Shown: positions 11,506 through 24,268, numbered from the stretch's first letter. The stretch is DNA of 64,000 bases from Megalopta genalis (GCF_051020955.1 NC_135018.1:5060814-5124813), one strand, 5' to 3'. Made by a program: numbers and translations. The notes: generated from the letters alone by a model not told the origin.

Positions 11506-11514
11506 AAGGGTTAA

Positions 11515-14500
11515 GTAGTTTTTGGTAAACATGATCTCAGCTGACATTCATATATAATGTTACATATTAATTGGAGTAATTCTTAGAGTGCTAAAAGTGG
11601 CAGAAAAATGCTCATACAGTGAAAATTACGTATAGATGAATCGATAGAGGAAAGATTACAATTATTATTAATGCATTTTGTGCGGGTCACAGATCCAGCT
11701 TTACTTACACGCCTAGCGGGGGAAAACCAGTAAAGTTTGAGAACATTTACTTTCTGGAAAATATTTAATGTTTTCAAAACTAACAATAAGATTTTGATAA
11801 CAAGTGTATAACAAGGATTTTTAGGATTTCAAAGGGGTTTCTTTCAAATATATGACAAGATTTATAAAAGTAAATTTTTAGAAATTTTAGAAAGGTATTA
11901 ATGCCTGTCCCGCATATAACGTGTTAAGAATAATTATTAATAGGAGAGTTCGTAAAAAACAAAAGAAAAAAAAATGGTTAAATAATGGAACACAGCAATA
12001 TAAAGAAAAATAATCGACTTTTATTGTGAATGTATTTAGTTACCTTACATTCAGTACAAGGCATCTCTGCCTGCAAATAATATTTTACACGGCTTCCTTC
12101 GACTATATTATAAATAAGTATTCTCTGGCTTGCTAGTCGCGTCGCGTCGATCCCCCGACGCGTTAAAAGGATTTCAACGAGCTCGTCCACTAATTTCGTT
12201 TCCCTTTGAGGAAAATGCACTTTCTCTATTGCAACCGGGGAAACGAAGCGGCAGAGAATATCTCTCCTTCATTCTCACTCTCTCGTTCTCTCTTTCTGTT
12301 TGCGTCTATACAGTTTACACCACTAAAATACAACGGCGCAACTAAAATGTACAAACGACTTTTGCAAACGATAATACCTTCCGGTGTTGAAAATATGAAC
12401 GATTCTACGATGCGCGAACACAATTTACTCTTTTTCTCTCATTCATTCTCTCCAGGCTATGTACACACGCAGATTATATATACTGAACGCGTAGCGCACA
12501 CATTCACACTAGTCACAAGAAAATTGTCTATTAACGCATCTATACGCGCGCGCGCGCGTGTATAATTCATGCACGGAAAGCGCACAATAATTAGTTACCG
12601 TTCTTTTTTCGGAATAAAACTACATGGTTGACTATTTGCGATCTCCATAAATTGTGAATGCATCTACTCTATCATGTAACTGCGAAAGTTTCGATACGAA
12701 CACGTAGCTATCATAAACGCATCGGACTTAAATTATAACATAGATTTTCTCTTTTGTATAGTGTTGGCCATCCTTTGGTTTCTCTTTAAAATAACTCTTA
12801 AACAAACCGTTTCATTAATCGAAATTATTTTCCGTAATTAATCGGTAAGTTTACTCTTTTTAGTCAAGCAGAAAACATCGAAAAATATGGAACAAAAGTT
12901 ATTTTTATAGTTATTTTTACAGTTATTTGATGACCAACCTTATACAACATTGTTTACGAACGATTTGAATTATTCACAACGGCGCAACGTGCTCCCGACA
13001 ATTTGCATACAACATTCCGTTAGAACGTAATTAAACACGCGAGGGCTACCGAAGCTATTCGAAACACCTGCAAGAGTGTGTCCTGTCGTGAGTGGACAAG
13101 TTTTCGCTTCATCGAATTCGAATGTAAAATTAAATTGACGGTTTTCATGTTCTGAATATGCGACGGCTTTCCTGCGCGATACTCACTTGGCGTTTCTCTT
13201 AACGCTGAACAATAATACTTTTTGTGAACATCGAATTACTTTCCACTACAATTGACATTTTTATAATATTCTATCACTTTCACAGCCGCGCGGTCTCCTT
13301 CCTCTTCCATCTACTCGAGAATTTTAAATAGCATAATCACTAATCAAATAAAATATTCACTAATAATGTGAACACAAGCCGACTATCCGCAATCGAACTC
13401 TGTGTACTTTTTCAACAAACGTCGACTTTATTCCGTCCAGTTTCCATAACACACGAAACGATTACAGTACATAAATTTGCAGTAAAACACATTACACAGA
13501 ATTTTGTGTATATTAACCAGTTAGCTGTTGCAATCTTTTTAAGAAGTGTGCAAGTTACCGTAATTAATTCTTCACGTTTTGTCCAAATACAACACTTTCA
13601 TAAAATATGTAACTTAATAAAGAATTTAATCAAGAAATGACAATATTCTGTGTTATGACGAGTACACTCGTCAAAGACAGCTGACTGTTTAATCCACTAA
13701 ATATGAGTGTTATTCAGTTTCTCTGAATCGAAACAAATTTTGATTCGTTCTTTATCAAAGTCTAGAAGACTTCTTCTGTAACGAAAGTAAACGGAGACAT
13801 ACCAGACACAAAAAAGTTGTCCTGATCGAATTTTTAATACGGAATATTCTAAATATTTAAATATTTTCTTTAACTAGTCGTTGTTCAGAAACACGCAAAT
13901 AAGGCCGGCGTTAGGGCTTTAACTGGCTCATACGATGCCGGCGCTCAGGCTTTACATTATCGACAAAAATCCGCGGAGGATGCACATTGAATAATGTTAC
14001 ATGAATGGACCGCTCGAACGATCCATCTCGGTGCTATCTAACTCACTACTATGTACAAGACTACGAATGGTTAAATACGTGTCTGTGACAAGATCCGAGT
14101 AAACCAGCTAGCAAGCGAACTTTTCGGTGGAACCACTTTCAACTTCGCGGTATCGAGACTGTAATTCAAGTTTCTGGAATATACGTACGCTCCCGATCGT
14201 CGAAACTTTTCAACAATTTCAGACTTTCGACGGCACGTAGACGTTCGACGAATATATCCCGCATTAACCCTGCGCGAAGTCCGTTATACGCACGTTCGCC
14301 TATTCGAGGGTGCGCTGGAGAAGCGGCATCGGAGTCGCGCGACGAAAAGAAAATAGAAAACTAACGCGATACCAGAAAATTGTTTATAGTCGGGTGAGCT
14401 TTACCGTCTTTGCGGACCGGCGTGCATGCAGCGGCATCGATCCGATTGCGAGATGCAAATTTTAAATGTGAACTGTCGGTAGCTCGTAATACGTGCGCGC

Positions 14501-17343
14501 ATCCACTGCAATCGAACATCGATTTTATTATACAGTGTCGGCGCGTACGTGCATTCTTCGGAATTAAATGACCCGGGCATTGAACGCGAATACTCGTTTT
14601 CTCCAGACGCGCTATATCTGTTTTAACGGTGTTGGATTTTCACCTGGATGTTTAACGATAACGATTTTTTAGTCTTTAAACCGAGCACTTACAGCTTCGA
14701 TAAATACTGACGTGCTTTTTAGAAATCATCTCGTTAATAATCATACAATAATACTAAATTTCATTGGAGATTTCATGGCTTCAGTTTGTGAGAGATATTT
14801 AAATTTCAGAACCATTTACGCAATACGCATTTGTATATGAACACTTTATGAAACATAATTTTTGAAGCTTAAAGAAGATTTCTGTTCAACATTGTCCATC
14901 TGCGTTATCAGAAAGAAAACCCCATTTTATAAAACACAGGAGATTAAACTAGATTGTACAGAGATTTTTCTTAGTTAAAATTGTTTCCAAAATAAAAATG
15001 GTTAATAAGAGTAACAGATACAGTTACAAAATAGCATCGTGAACTGGGTTTATCCAAAATGAAAACTAAAAAATGTGGTACAACTTTCTTCCGCTTCAAT
15101 AATTTTATTTCGTATGTAAATATTCGTTTTAACATAAAATATGAATTGTCAAGAGGTGTTCTATAGAGAAAGGCTTGAACGATGAGCGATCCTTTCTCAA
15201 AACGGCAAAATCTGCTTACTGCAGGACCATGGAACGATGAAAGGAGATATTTCACCTAAGCAAGATGTTGAATTAGAGTTCGAGGAGTCAACCAAGATAA
15301 TGGGATAGAACAACGTGATCTTCCGGAGAAGACGGTCATGATTAGCCTTGAGGGGTCTTTTAGGAATAATAATGGTAGCTTGCAGGAAACTTCGCCAAGA
15401 TCTAATTTATAGGTACGCCTGCGGAGGAGCATGTGGATTTACGCAACGAAGGTAGATTCGTAAGATAGAATGAACGTGACTTCAACTTGCGAGCTTCTAG
15501 TCGCTGAATAAAGACGAACTTCTCATTTTTCCCAAGTATCAATTAAGGAAGCACTTCCGAATTGGTTAATATTCGATATTCGCGTTTAAGAGGCAACTCG
15601 ATACTGTTCTGTTATTGCGAGCAAACCATGAAAGAGAGGCTTTAATTTTACAATTTTAAAATTCATGTTGGATCGCTTACCAATTTATTCCCTTCGAAAT
15701 TTTAAATACAGAAAATTGTTTGAAGCAAAGAATTGTTTGCATTTTGAGAGAACAACAGATATGAGAATCATTATTACTGACTTTATAGAAGAAAATAAGT
15801 GACCATCCCAAGCAATTGCACTGAAATGAATTTCTCTCGATAATTTATGCGATAATACCCTCCAATACTATTTCATAACCATTCGATCATTTAATATAAT
15901 CCTCGACTAAATCTGTATAATAATAGAGTCCAATTGGCAGTATGTCAATGTTTTCTTGAGCGAGTAACTTATCCTGAGAACGAAACGCGTCTTCTCTATT
16001 GTCCTGCTAAATCGTGATCAGAAAATTTTAATATAATCATAGCTCGATCGCGATGTTGATTATTTCTCTTGATGGGTAGGTGTTCGATATTGTTACCTCT
16101 GACTTCTTTTTCTTTTCTTTACACACTTCTTCTTTTAAAAGTTATTCTGTGAAATTTTCTCTCGTACTTCCTTTGAAACGTTTCATTCAATTTCTGCTAC
16201 ATTGCCTCTTTTCGCGCAAATTGGTATAAAACGATAAAATCTCTCAATCCTTCCCATGTTCAGTATGAAGAATTTCAAAGACGGAGCGTGAACGCTTCGC
16301 CATAAGTCACTTTAGAACGCTGAAGTCGAAAATTTTCCACAAGAATGATGGGAAATGTGCAATACGTCACGCACCGGTCGTTTTAACAATGTCGAATAAA
16401 CAAAAGCTTGGAACTGTTCCGAAGAAAATTTTGTAAAATCTGTACATTGAGAATACAGTATTTTAAATCAGAAAAATAAATCAAATGGAAGAATGAAAAG
16501 CTTGACCAAAAGTTGACCTGGTGTTGTGAGAATAATTGAAACAAATTTTGAATGGAAGGTAAAAAAAACAGAATGGAAACACGCGATACGCAAACAACCA
16601 GGTAATGAAACATAGTATAGTATCGTATAAGAGAATGAAGATATCGCGTAGCAGTAATTTTTTGGTAAAGCTAAAATGTTCATTATGATCTCCATGAGGC
16701 ACCGCTTCTATCGAATTTTCAGGGAGCATTTAACGTGCCACTGATTTTTAATTTGATGCAACACACGAATAAGATGAAAGTGTTCGACTTCAGATTAACC
16801 GACGTGTATCGTAAAGAATCGTGACACCGGACTCGCTATGATGATAGAGATAATAAATTATTAATAAATAGGCATACGAATATAAATAACTTAAGGTTAA
16901 CTCGAGCTGACCCCGTTTCGACAGAATAGTTTTCGACTCCGATACAAAGTTCATTCGTAGTTTGAAATAACTCCACGTCTCTGTCCAACTAATAACCGGA
17001 AATCGCACTGACTAAACTAATTTCATTAAAGCTTTGGATTCCGTTGCACGCACGAACGTTTGTTCGACGATCTTCCCGTATGATAAACAATCGGACACAC
17101 GTCCCTGAAGTCAAATGCGTTATCGGCAACTCGATTCATTGTTAAACATAGAGCGTCTTTTCCGAAATGAGTTTTTCCCTCATTTCTGGATCACTATTCA
17201 CACAGTGATGCAATTTTACTCGCAAACAGAATAAACTGCATGACGAAAACAATTTGTATCCTCGTGGCCTTTTATTATTCTTTCATATAATTTTCAGCCA
17301 ATTAACAATATTTCTTCAACATACTAAAAATCGAATCTTTTCT
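11515..17343. other. Non-coding stretch
   Basis: I find no splice-bounded exon. 12120-12600 and 13890-14600 are GC-richer. At 13900-13970 a short diverged duplication is visible (GCCGGCGTTAGGGCTTTA and GCCGGCGCTCAGGCTTTA). Minus frames at 14971-15255 and 16383-16729 are hydrophobic AT-rich filler. The GC-rich patches could be regulatory, but nothing in the sequence proves it. Confidence 0.45.
12541..12564. repeat. Alternating CG microsatellite in a palindrome
   Basis: TATA-(CG)7-TGTATA: a short self-complementary alternating purine-pyrimidine tract able to adopt Z-DNA. Confidence 0.85.
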
Positions 17344-17347
17344 TTAA

Positions 17348-18015
17348 CCTTTTAGGTACAGCTGAATTCTGCGCGAGGCTATTTCTCTGGACGGCAGAGT
17401 CTGATGTGTACTGTACAGAGTCTGATACTGTATATTCTGTCTGTATATACAGGGTGTCCAAAAAATGTCTCGCAATCCGAAAGTGGCGGGTTCCTCAAGC
17501 CATTTGAAGCAACTTTTTTCTTTACAAAAATTTTCTCCGAGGCACCGTTAACGAGTTATTAACGAAAAACAGTGACCAATGAGAGGCGAGATCAGCTGCC
17601 GCGAGGTGGCCGAGCCAACGGCGCCAGCGGTCGAGCGGTCGAATCCCAGCTCAGCTGGCGCGAGTCGGCCGAGCCAACGGCGCCAGCGGTCGAGCGGTCG
17701 AATCCCAGCTCAGCTGGCGCGAGGCGGCCGAGTCAACAGCGCCAGCGGCTTCGCGTGCTGGTTGGCTGGACCGCCTCGTGTCAGCCGTAATCGATTCTTA
17801 TTAGTCACTGTTTTTCGTTAATAACTCGTTAACGGTGCCTCGGAGAAAATTTTTGTAAAGGAAGAAGTTGCTTCAAATGATCCGAGGAACCCGCCATTTC
17901 CGGATCCGGACAAAAGAAGTGTGAAACAATGCATATGAAGACGATTATTTGGTTCAAACGACGAGCGTGTGAGCTATTAGAGCAAACCACTATAGTGGCG
18001 CGTCGTCCAGAGAGG
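17348..18015. mobile_element. TTAA-flanked piggyBac-like element carrying a nested CAGGGTGTCC element
   Basis: Bounded by TTAA at 17344-17347 and 18016-18019. The left end CCTTTTAGGTACAGCTG and the reverse complement of the right end, CCTCTCTGGACGACGCG, share only short terminal similarity, as in piggyBac elements with short inverted repeats. The right side carries CCACTATAGTGG. An element with CAGGGTGTCC termini is inserted at 17450 after TATA. No transposase is left. The first 100 bp recur at 42523-42612 with the same nested insertion. Confidence 0.75.
17450..17911. mobile_element. CAGGGTGTCC inverted-repeat element, copy 2 (right tip lost)
   Basis: Left arm 17450-17580, GC-rich 59-bp array 17580-17745, right arm from about 17803. 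The right arm matches the left until about 17905, then the last 25 bp including the terminal CCCTG are missing. The junction TTTCGTTAATAACTCG (17814-17829) is the intact counterpart of the TTAA insertion site in copy 1. Confidence 0.88.
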
Positions 18016-18206
18016 TTAATTCTTCGGGTAACATTTTTAGAAAACGATTATTTAGAATAGTTCTTTTAGTTTAGTGGCTTACTAAAAGAACGAATGTCAA
18101 CATTCTAGTAAACATTTCATTTATCCCTAGTCCGTATCAATACAATGTCGATCAGTGGGTGGAGACTTCGTGCCAGCAATTATTCTACACTGGCAGTTTC
18201 TCGTAA

Positions 18207-18455
18207 ACTAAGCATCAGATCAACTGTGCACCGATTTGCAACAAATTCATAAGCGGGTCAAACCAGGCACGGTTAAATCTCGAAAATATTGACTATTCCG
18301 AAGTGATTAATTGGCCTTGTGGTCCTCGTTGCCATAATCAAAATGAATTGTGCTGCAAGCACGTTGGATTCGTCAAATGTAATTTGACTTATAAACGGGC
18401 AGAGATTTATAATCCTTGCTCGGTATGCAGACAAATATTTACAAGTAAAACATAA
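18207..18455 (+). CDS. Possible last exon of a cysteine-rich secreted protein
   Basis: A plus-strand frame of 82 codons follows an in-frame TAA (18204-18206) and ends at TAA 18453-18455. It encodes nine cysteines, mostly in the second half, spaced as in disulphide-rich extracellular domains: NCAPICN, then WPCGPRC, ELCCKHVGFVKC and NPCSVC. An acceptor-like CATCAG at 18213-18218 would place the exon start at 18219, phase 0. There is no ATG and no signal peptide, so a 5' exon would be needed; I did not find one, and the sequence just upstream is transposon. A 107-codon frame with a plain composition overlaps it on the minus strand, so chance cannot be excluded. Family unknown. Confidence 0.35.
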   Translation, partial: TKHQINCAPICNKFISGSNQARLNLENIDYSEVINWPCGPRCHNQNELCCKHVGFVKCNLTYKRAEIYNPCSVCRQIFTSKT

Positions 18456-21400
18456 TGAAGCACCATTCGTACGAATTATAATTGAACGTTCAATAACGCG
18501 ATTCGCCGCGCCGCATTGAACGCTACTTGAACAAGCAATCTTCTGATCGGTATGATCTGTGTGATATGACAGCTGCGAATGCAGCTCTTTGTCCACATTC
18601 GAGTTTTACGTCGCTTCAATCAAGGAAAGATAAATTCGGTGGGATGTTTGTCGACAAGAAATGATTGACCACTTAATTTCTACCGTTAACGTGAGACAAC
18701 AAGTGTCATCATTCTCTAATTATTCTCCGATTACACAGGCATTCTTTCGATGCCTGAACAAATCTTGCGTTAGTGTGTAACAAAGAAAACATGACGGAAT
18801 TCAATTTGAATGGTTATAATCAGACTACGGATCTTTATATAGATTCACGTTTTCGTAAATTATTTTATAAAAATCACAATTGAAGAAAAATTTCTTTCGT
18901 GAATTAAAATATTCCCCGTTGCAAAAATACGGCGAACATGCTATTATTTTATGTTAAAGTTATACATTTTAATCCGCGCATCCCATAAATGCAAAAAGAT
19001 CCGCAATTCAATGATAAGAATCCCATATTATCGTTTAATCAAATTTCTCGCGGGCTAATGAATGTGCTATGAATGAAATTGAAGATGAAAAATCTAAAAG
19101 TGACTAGCAGTTCTAGTATAATAATTTAAAGAAATGTAGACACTTACTGCGTTTTATATGATTAATATCCACACCGTGGTAATTGGTGTCATTGGAAAAT
19201 TTTGCATGCGCGAAATCGGCTGTCATACTTCTTTCTTTGCTGTAATTATATTTGAGAGAAATAATTATCTACTAACTTTTAATCATTAGTGTTACTAGAA
19301 ACGTGGAAAATTACATTCAAAAATGTAAAACATAAACAACAGTATACCAAGCAATTTTTTGTATAAAACATTCGGATGACAAATCAATCAATTTTCTACT
19401 GCAATTATGCGACACATAGATTGTTATCTTTTTCGTAATACCTGCAACGTTGATTTAACTTCACTACTGAATGACACTACCATATTTGTATTACTAAATC
19501 ATACAGAAGTAGCTTGTGGAATCCAAATCAATTGATTATCTAGAAATAACAGCAATTTGGAATTGAAGATGACAAGATTTCTGAATTGAAGAAACCAATT
19601 TGTTTCAATCAAAGTGCAACAGATGAAACAAAGAATTGAATGCGATGACACTCAACAAGATTTCCAATTAACCTTAGAACACCACGGAAAAAGGATGCAT
19701 ACCCTCGAACTCATAAATTAAACAAAATTTTCAGTTCTAATCGTTTCTCTTTTATATAATAACCTTTAGACAGCACATCTGTACACCTTCACAGCGAATA
19801 CAGCTGCATAACAATTTTGCACACAGATTTGATATCCTTCGTTTAACAGAAATGTTTATCGAAATAGCAAAACTTTTCATCAAGATCTGCAGTCCTATAA
19901 TCATAGATGGTCTTTCAAGAATGAAACCTGCCGAACTCCAACATGACGCTACGAAAGAATATGGGTTCGAGAGAACGACACGCGTTCGAAATATTCAAAA
20001 TCTCCGTCGGACCATGAGTTTACGACGGGAGTAACGTATGCTTCTTGATCGCGCCACGAAAGTGATTTACCTGCACCCCTGAGATATTCGCTGTTTGTTA
20101 TTTAGAACGCGTTCCGAGCCGTACTAGAGGCGGTACGTGCGCGCAAATCAAACCCCCGTCGAAGCAGCTGACACACACTCGATCCATTTCCCCTGCTTTC
20201 CTATTTTGGTGTCCGTTTCCGTCTCTTCCAGCGAGACGCTTTCGCCGGTTCTTTGCCCCGTAGGTAGCAAGAGGGATATGGAAGCGATAATCTTTCACAA
20301 TAAACGTGCTTGCAATCTGTTCTCAAAATGACGTTTCCATACCTATACCATTCCAGCTTTCTCTCTTGTACATTTCCAATAAAAAAAGATCTGTGCTAGT
20401 ACATGACTGACGTTCTTCTACCAAGGAACTTACTTCCGAGTTTCCTGACTTCTCAATGATTTTTCAACAAACATCCCAAAATGCAACGGGAAATGCTAGC
20501 GGAGAAATTGATCGGACAAGCTTCGCCGTAGCTGCTTGATCAATTGCTTCATCGAGGAACGCTGCGAAGTGGCTCGAAAGGATGCGACAAACAATTCCCC
20601 GTGTCGTCGGAAGGATCGTATCCAATCCGTTTTCGACTCTTGCCACTTCTCGTGAACCATTAAAGAATCCGAAAGTATCCAGCCATCAGAACCGTAAACG
20701 GTTGATGTTCAGCAACGCAGAAAACGCTTTGCCACGGCCGTTGTCGGCAGCGTCGAAGACAGTATCGTATTTCGATACAGGTAATGGAAGAGCAACGGTT
20801 TGAGCAAGTGGAGCCCGTAACTCGGCATACGTACGCTTACAAGACATTTTCGATAAGCAGTTCGAGGGAGCTCGCGAATCGCATTTGGGTTTCAGAATTT
20901 CGATGAAACTTCCAGCAAGTCAGCACGGTGGAAGTGATTCCTTTTCAAGAGAGAATCGGCTGTCCGGGAGCCGGTGTCGTTATCTGCTCGCGATAGCCGT
21001 GTCGGAGCACATACCGGAAGAGCATCGTCCCCTTCTTGTCCTGGTAGGGATCAGCGCTACTTTTTTGCTTCCTTCCAGTTCGCTTGCGACGATACACTCT
21101 TCTGCATGGAGAACGGCGACCATCCCACTCGACGTTGGGGCTGACGTTTCTCGCAATATTTTCTGGACCGAGAACGCGGACGATTGATCTGACTATCTGC
21201 GTCCCCATCGGTCATCTTGAAACCGAAGAAAATAACATATCGGACTGGCACTTGTAGCGTTCTACTTCCAGTTGCCGTTTGTCGTCACTTTATTGTACTC
21301 TCTGCCACTTCGTAGCTCCGTAGACGTTGACTTCAGTTCCGTTTCATGCTACAGGTTTGAGTTACATGGCGCTTTATCGAGCGTAATGCTGACGCATGAC

Positions 21401-21692
21401 GCCGGAGGTAAACCAGACACAAACTAAACGGATCCAGTAATATAGATCGGGAAAAAGGAAAATTGGAGAAGACGGTGAGAACTCGATATGAGCGGATGAA
21501 CTGAGAGTTTCATTTAGGCATGATGTGTTTAGATTGCACAAACTCTGGCGAATGTTTCCAAATAGGTTACATCGACACACTATCTACAGTGTTCCAAAGG
21601 TTTCTCTAGTCGAACATCAATGGTTGAGGATTTCTTGGAAGATCGATCAAAAGCCACGACAATATCATCCATGATCTGATAAACTATTTGGG
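18456..21692. other. Non-coding; GC-richer from about 20100
   Basis: 18456-20100 is AT-rich with no feature except a copy of the GCAAAAAGATCCGCA repeat motif near 18985-19010. From about 20100 GC rises and frames open on both strands (for example 20885-21208), without splice borders, domains or a preferred strand. I call no gene. Confidence 0.4.
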
Positions 21693-21696
21693 TTAA

Positions 21697-21810
21697 CCCT
21701 TTGAGGAAGAATATGCATATCTTACTTTAAGATGATGTGTCTGATGAAAGATCAGAATATGTGTGTGTTTTTAATTTTTCACATTATTGAAGTTTTTAGT
21801 CCGTAAAGGG
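21697..21810. mobile_element. Small piggyBac-like MITE, 114 bp
   Basis: Ends CCCTTTGAGG and (reverse complement) CCCTTTACGG, flanked exactly by TTAA at 21693-21696 and 21811-21814. TTAA duplication plus CCC termini is the piggyBac signature. No coding sequence. Confidence 0.85.
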
Positions 21811-21899
21811 TTAATATACCTGCTTACGCATTGCACAAAGACCATTTTCGGCAACTTGACTAACACGATTTTGGAAAGTCGTTCCAATCATTTAATATA

Positions 21900-22103
21900 T
21901 GGTCGAACCTCGATTATCCGTACCTCTGAATTCTTTAAAATGTAAATACGTCTCGCGTGTAAATAGTTCGATCTAACCGGTTCATGTACAATATTATTTA
22001 TTGTACATTCAAAGATTTAATCTAACACTGTAACCAAGTAACTGTTTTGTTATCCAATCTCTGATATTCACCTCATTAGTTCGGATAACCGAGTTTTCAC
22101 TGT
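21900..22103. mobile_element. pogo/Tigger-type MITE, 204 bp
   Basis: Terminal inverted repeats of about 21 bp: left TGGTCGAACCTCGATTATCC, right reverse complement CAGTGAAAACTCGGTTATCC, flanked by TA. The CTCG(A/G)TTATCCG core is characteristic of pogo-like elements. The minus strand contains AATAAA (22002-21997) near the middle. Confidence 0.88.
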
Positions 22104-24268
22104 ACTATGAATTTTCATTTCATTTCTTTAGCTCCTCATCACGAAGAGTTTTCCAACGTCTTACCACCGAGAGACCACCACTTCATTAAATACTACTTAT
22201 GAATTGAAATCCAATTTACTTCCTAGTAAATAAAGTGTCGTCAGCCGATTATGTACGAGACAGTTTCATGCATCAAGGTAGTAAAATGTCAAAAAATCGA
22301 AATGACTATCAAATTAACGTCGAAGAAAGAAATCAACAATTATGTTGTTATTCGAAAGGCCAGGTTTAGAATAAAGTGTTACCCAGCATAATCCGCTGAC
22401 ATGATCGACCTCGACGTTGTTTTCGTGAAAACAGTCCCTACTTGCCGTCTATCTCCCCCTTGCCATCGTCAAACACCACTTTCCGGATATCTCATTCCCA
22501 GCTCGCTCAATGACTGCATAAGCAATGAAGGAACCAAAAGTCTCGAGTTGTGTTCCTCATCGCCAACAACTTTCCACTTTCGAGTCTGCGTAGTTTGGGT
22601 TCTATACGGAAACGCTCGAAAACGCTACTCGAATGCGAATTAAGTAAGAGGGAAGATTCATTTTTATCATATCCGGCCGGTCTCAATTCCGGTGCCTTAA
22701 ACCGGTCGAAGGGTCTGTCGACAAGGGCGCCAGAATGAATTCTCGCCGCGTTTCCATCAGCTCCGCTGCTTTCTTTCATTCTTCCTTTTGAGAATCTCTT
22801 TCGGACCTGCTAAGCCGTCGTCCCGGCTTCTCCGTAGAATTCGAAGGAACGAGCTTTCCTCCACCCGTTGACACCGTTTTCAATACTAGACACTTCGCTG
22901 CGTTCCCCGATGGAGTGTTCGTTACAAAAGGATCGCCGCTATTATCGACAGACGAGACGGAGTGCTCATCGCGGGGGACACTTCGTTTGTAGACCGGCGG
23001 AATCGCGCGGTCGTTGGCTGATAAGATAACGATTCCATCTTACCAAACATCGTTCCATTTTTTCCTTCCTTTTGTCGTTTACCAGAAGCTCCTCGAATAA
23101 TAGAAAGTCGGCATAGTCAAGAACTGAGGCCAGATTCGAAGGTGCTGGAAAACGACATCGCTGCTCGATCGAACAGCTCCGGAAAAGTAGAAGCTAGGTT
23201 ATTCGAATCTCACCCGTCCTTGAAATATTCAGGTCTTGCGTGGCTCTGCGTTATCCAAAAAAAAGAAAAAAGAAAAAACAGAAGACTCAGCGATCAGCAG
23301 GAACGTGGAAACGGAAAACGTAGAATGGTCGTCGACTTCCTTTAGCTGTTTCTTTTTTTTTCGGGCCACGATCGCTTTCAGTATTCATAGGTCGTCTCTT
23401 GCTTTTGCTGTATCGCACACATGAAGTAATCGTTCCCACCTCCCTCGGCCACGAGGAGAAAAATATCTCGCCTCGAACCTCGATCGTTCAAGCGGGAAAA
23501 TAATCGACAGTGTACAGGTATTCCCCTCGCGAACCCTTTCAAACATCGAAATTTGCCTGAGAGTAGAGCACATATTGTTGACACGGTCTCGGCCGTTTTA
23601 GTCGTGCGTTCTCAATATTCGTGCCCGATATTCTTCGGTGTTGTTCGAAGCAATTAGAAACTCTTATAACCAAGACAGAGCACACGTTGAGCGCAATAGT
23701 TTGCAATTTCGTGTTCCCGATGTTGACCCTGCTTCGACGGAGAATTGTTTTTCCGGACCTGATATTCAAATATCCAGGAATTGGTAGGCGAACAGTTCAG
23801 CGGACACGTGTCTTTCAATTGGCCGATTAAACTCGCCACGATGTCTGAAAGCACGTTCTCCTCTTTGTTTTCCACGAGGCTCGAGCCTCACGTCAAAGAG
23901 AAACACTTGCCGCACGAGTGCAGAGAGTAGAAGTTGCAAACTTTCGTCTTTCCTCGCAGTGTCGTTGCTTTGATCGTCCCTGCTCGGTCTATACCTTGTT
24001 CCCTCGACTTTTCTTCGTCTCCTTTCCTCCCTATATACTCCCTTTCCTCCTCCGTTCCTCTCGATACTCGATGCGCTTGGCACCCGTGTATGTATGTATG
24101 TATGCGAGCAAGCTCTTTTTTTCTCTCTCTGGTTCCTCTTCGAAAAAAAAAAGAAATACGCTGGCGAATCTGAAGTAGAGAACGAACGGAGGGCCCCTGG
24201 TTTCAGCACGGCGCTCGTGGTGTACGGAAATCGTTCCCTTTTTCCGGCTACGAGTGGTGCTTAACCAC
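22104..24268 (-). other. Probable 3' untranslated region of the 24269-49004 gene
   Basis: This stretch directly follows the stop codon on the minus strand and has raised GC content, unlike the introns. Many frames on both strands are open for 60-147 codons, but none has a start, splice sites or a domain that agree. The first canonical AATAAA I find downstream of the stop on the minus strand is at 22002-21997 inside the pogo-type MITE. A 2.2 kb 3' UTR is therefore plausible; a non-canonical poly(A) signal closer to the stop is possible. Confidence 0.35.

Larger units (their letters stand above)
9979..11514 (-). pseudogene. piggyBac-type transposase, internally deleted and interrupted
   Basis: The minus strand encodes the C-terminal part of a piggyBac (DDE_Tnp_1_7) transposase in two pieces. 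11408-11264 gives KPKCVADYN, LMGAVDKID (containing the late catalytic-core Asp), KWYKKYFFHLLDL; 10320-9979 continues with AYIPYKN, a FEKFHLLLIKDIL helix, and the family's C-terminal cysteine-rich zinc ribbon (CVVC ... YECKRCSIGLCIEPCF ... IYQTIQNY) before the stop at 9979. The pieces are separated by the insertion at 10321-11263. Upstream of KPKC the gene is deleted: an in-frame TGA is followed directly by the element's own 5' terminus (CCCTTTAAGCGC, next to TTAA at 11511-11514). The N-terminus and most of the DDE domain are missing, so it cannot make transposase. I did not find the 3' terminus. Confidence 0.92.

Noticed and set aside
20885..21251. Open frames on both strands in a GC-rich patch
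   Set aside because: Neither strand has splice borders or a domain; frames overlap almost completely.
23766..24209. 147-codon minus frame, the longest but one in the window
   Set aside because: Lies immediately downstream of the verified stop codon at 24269 and has low-complexity Arg/Ser-rich content; more likely 3' UTR.
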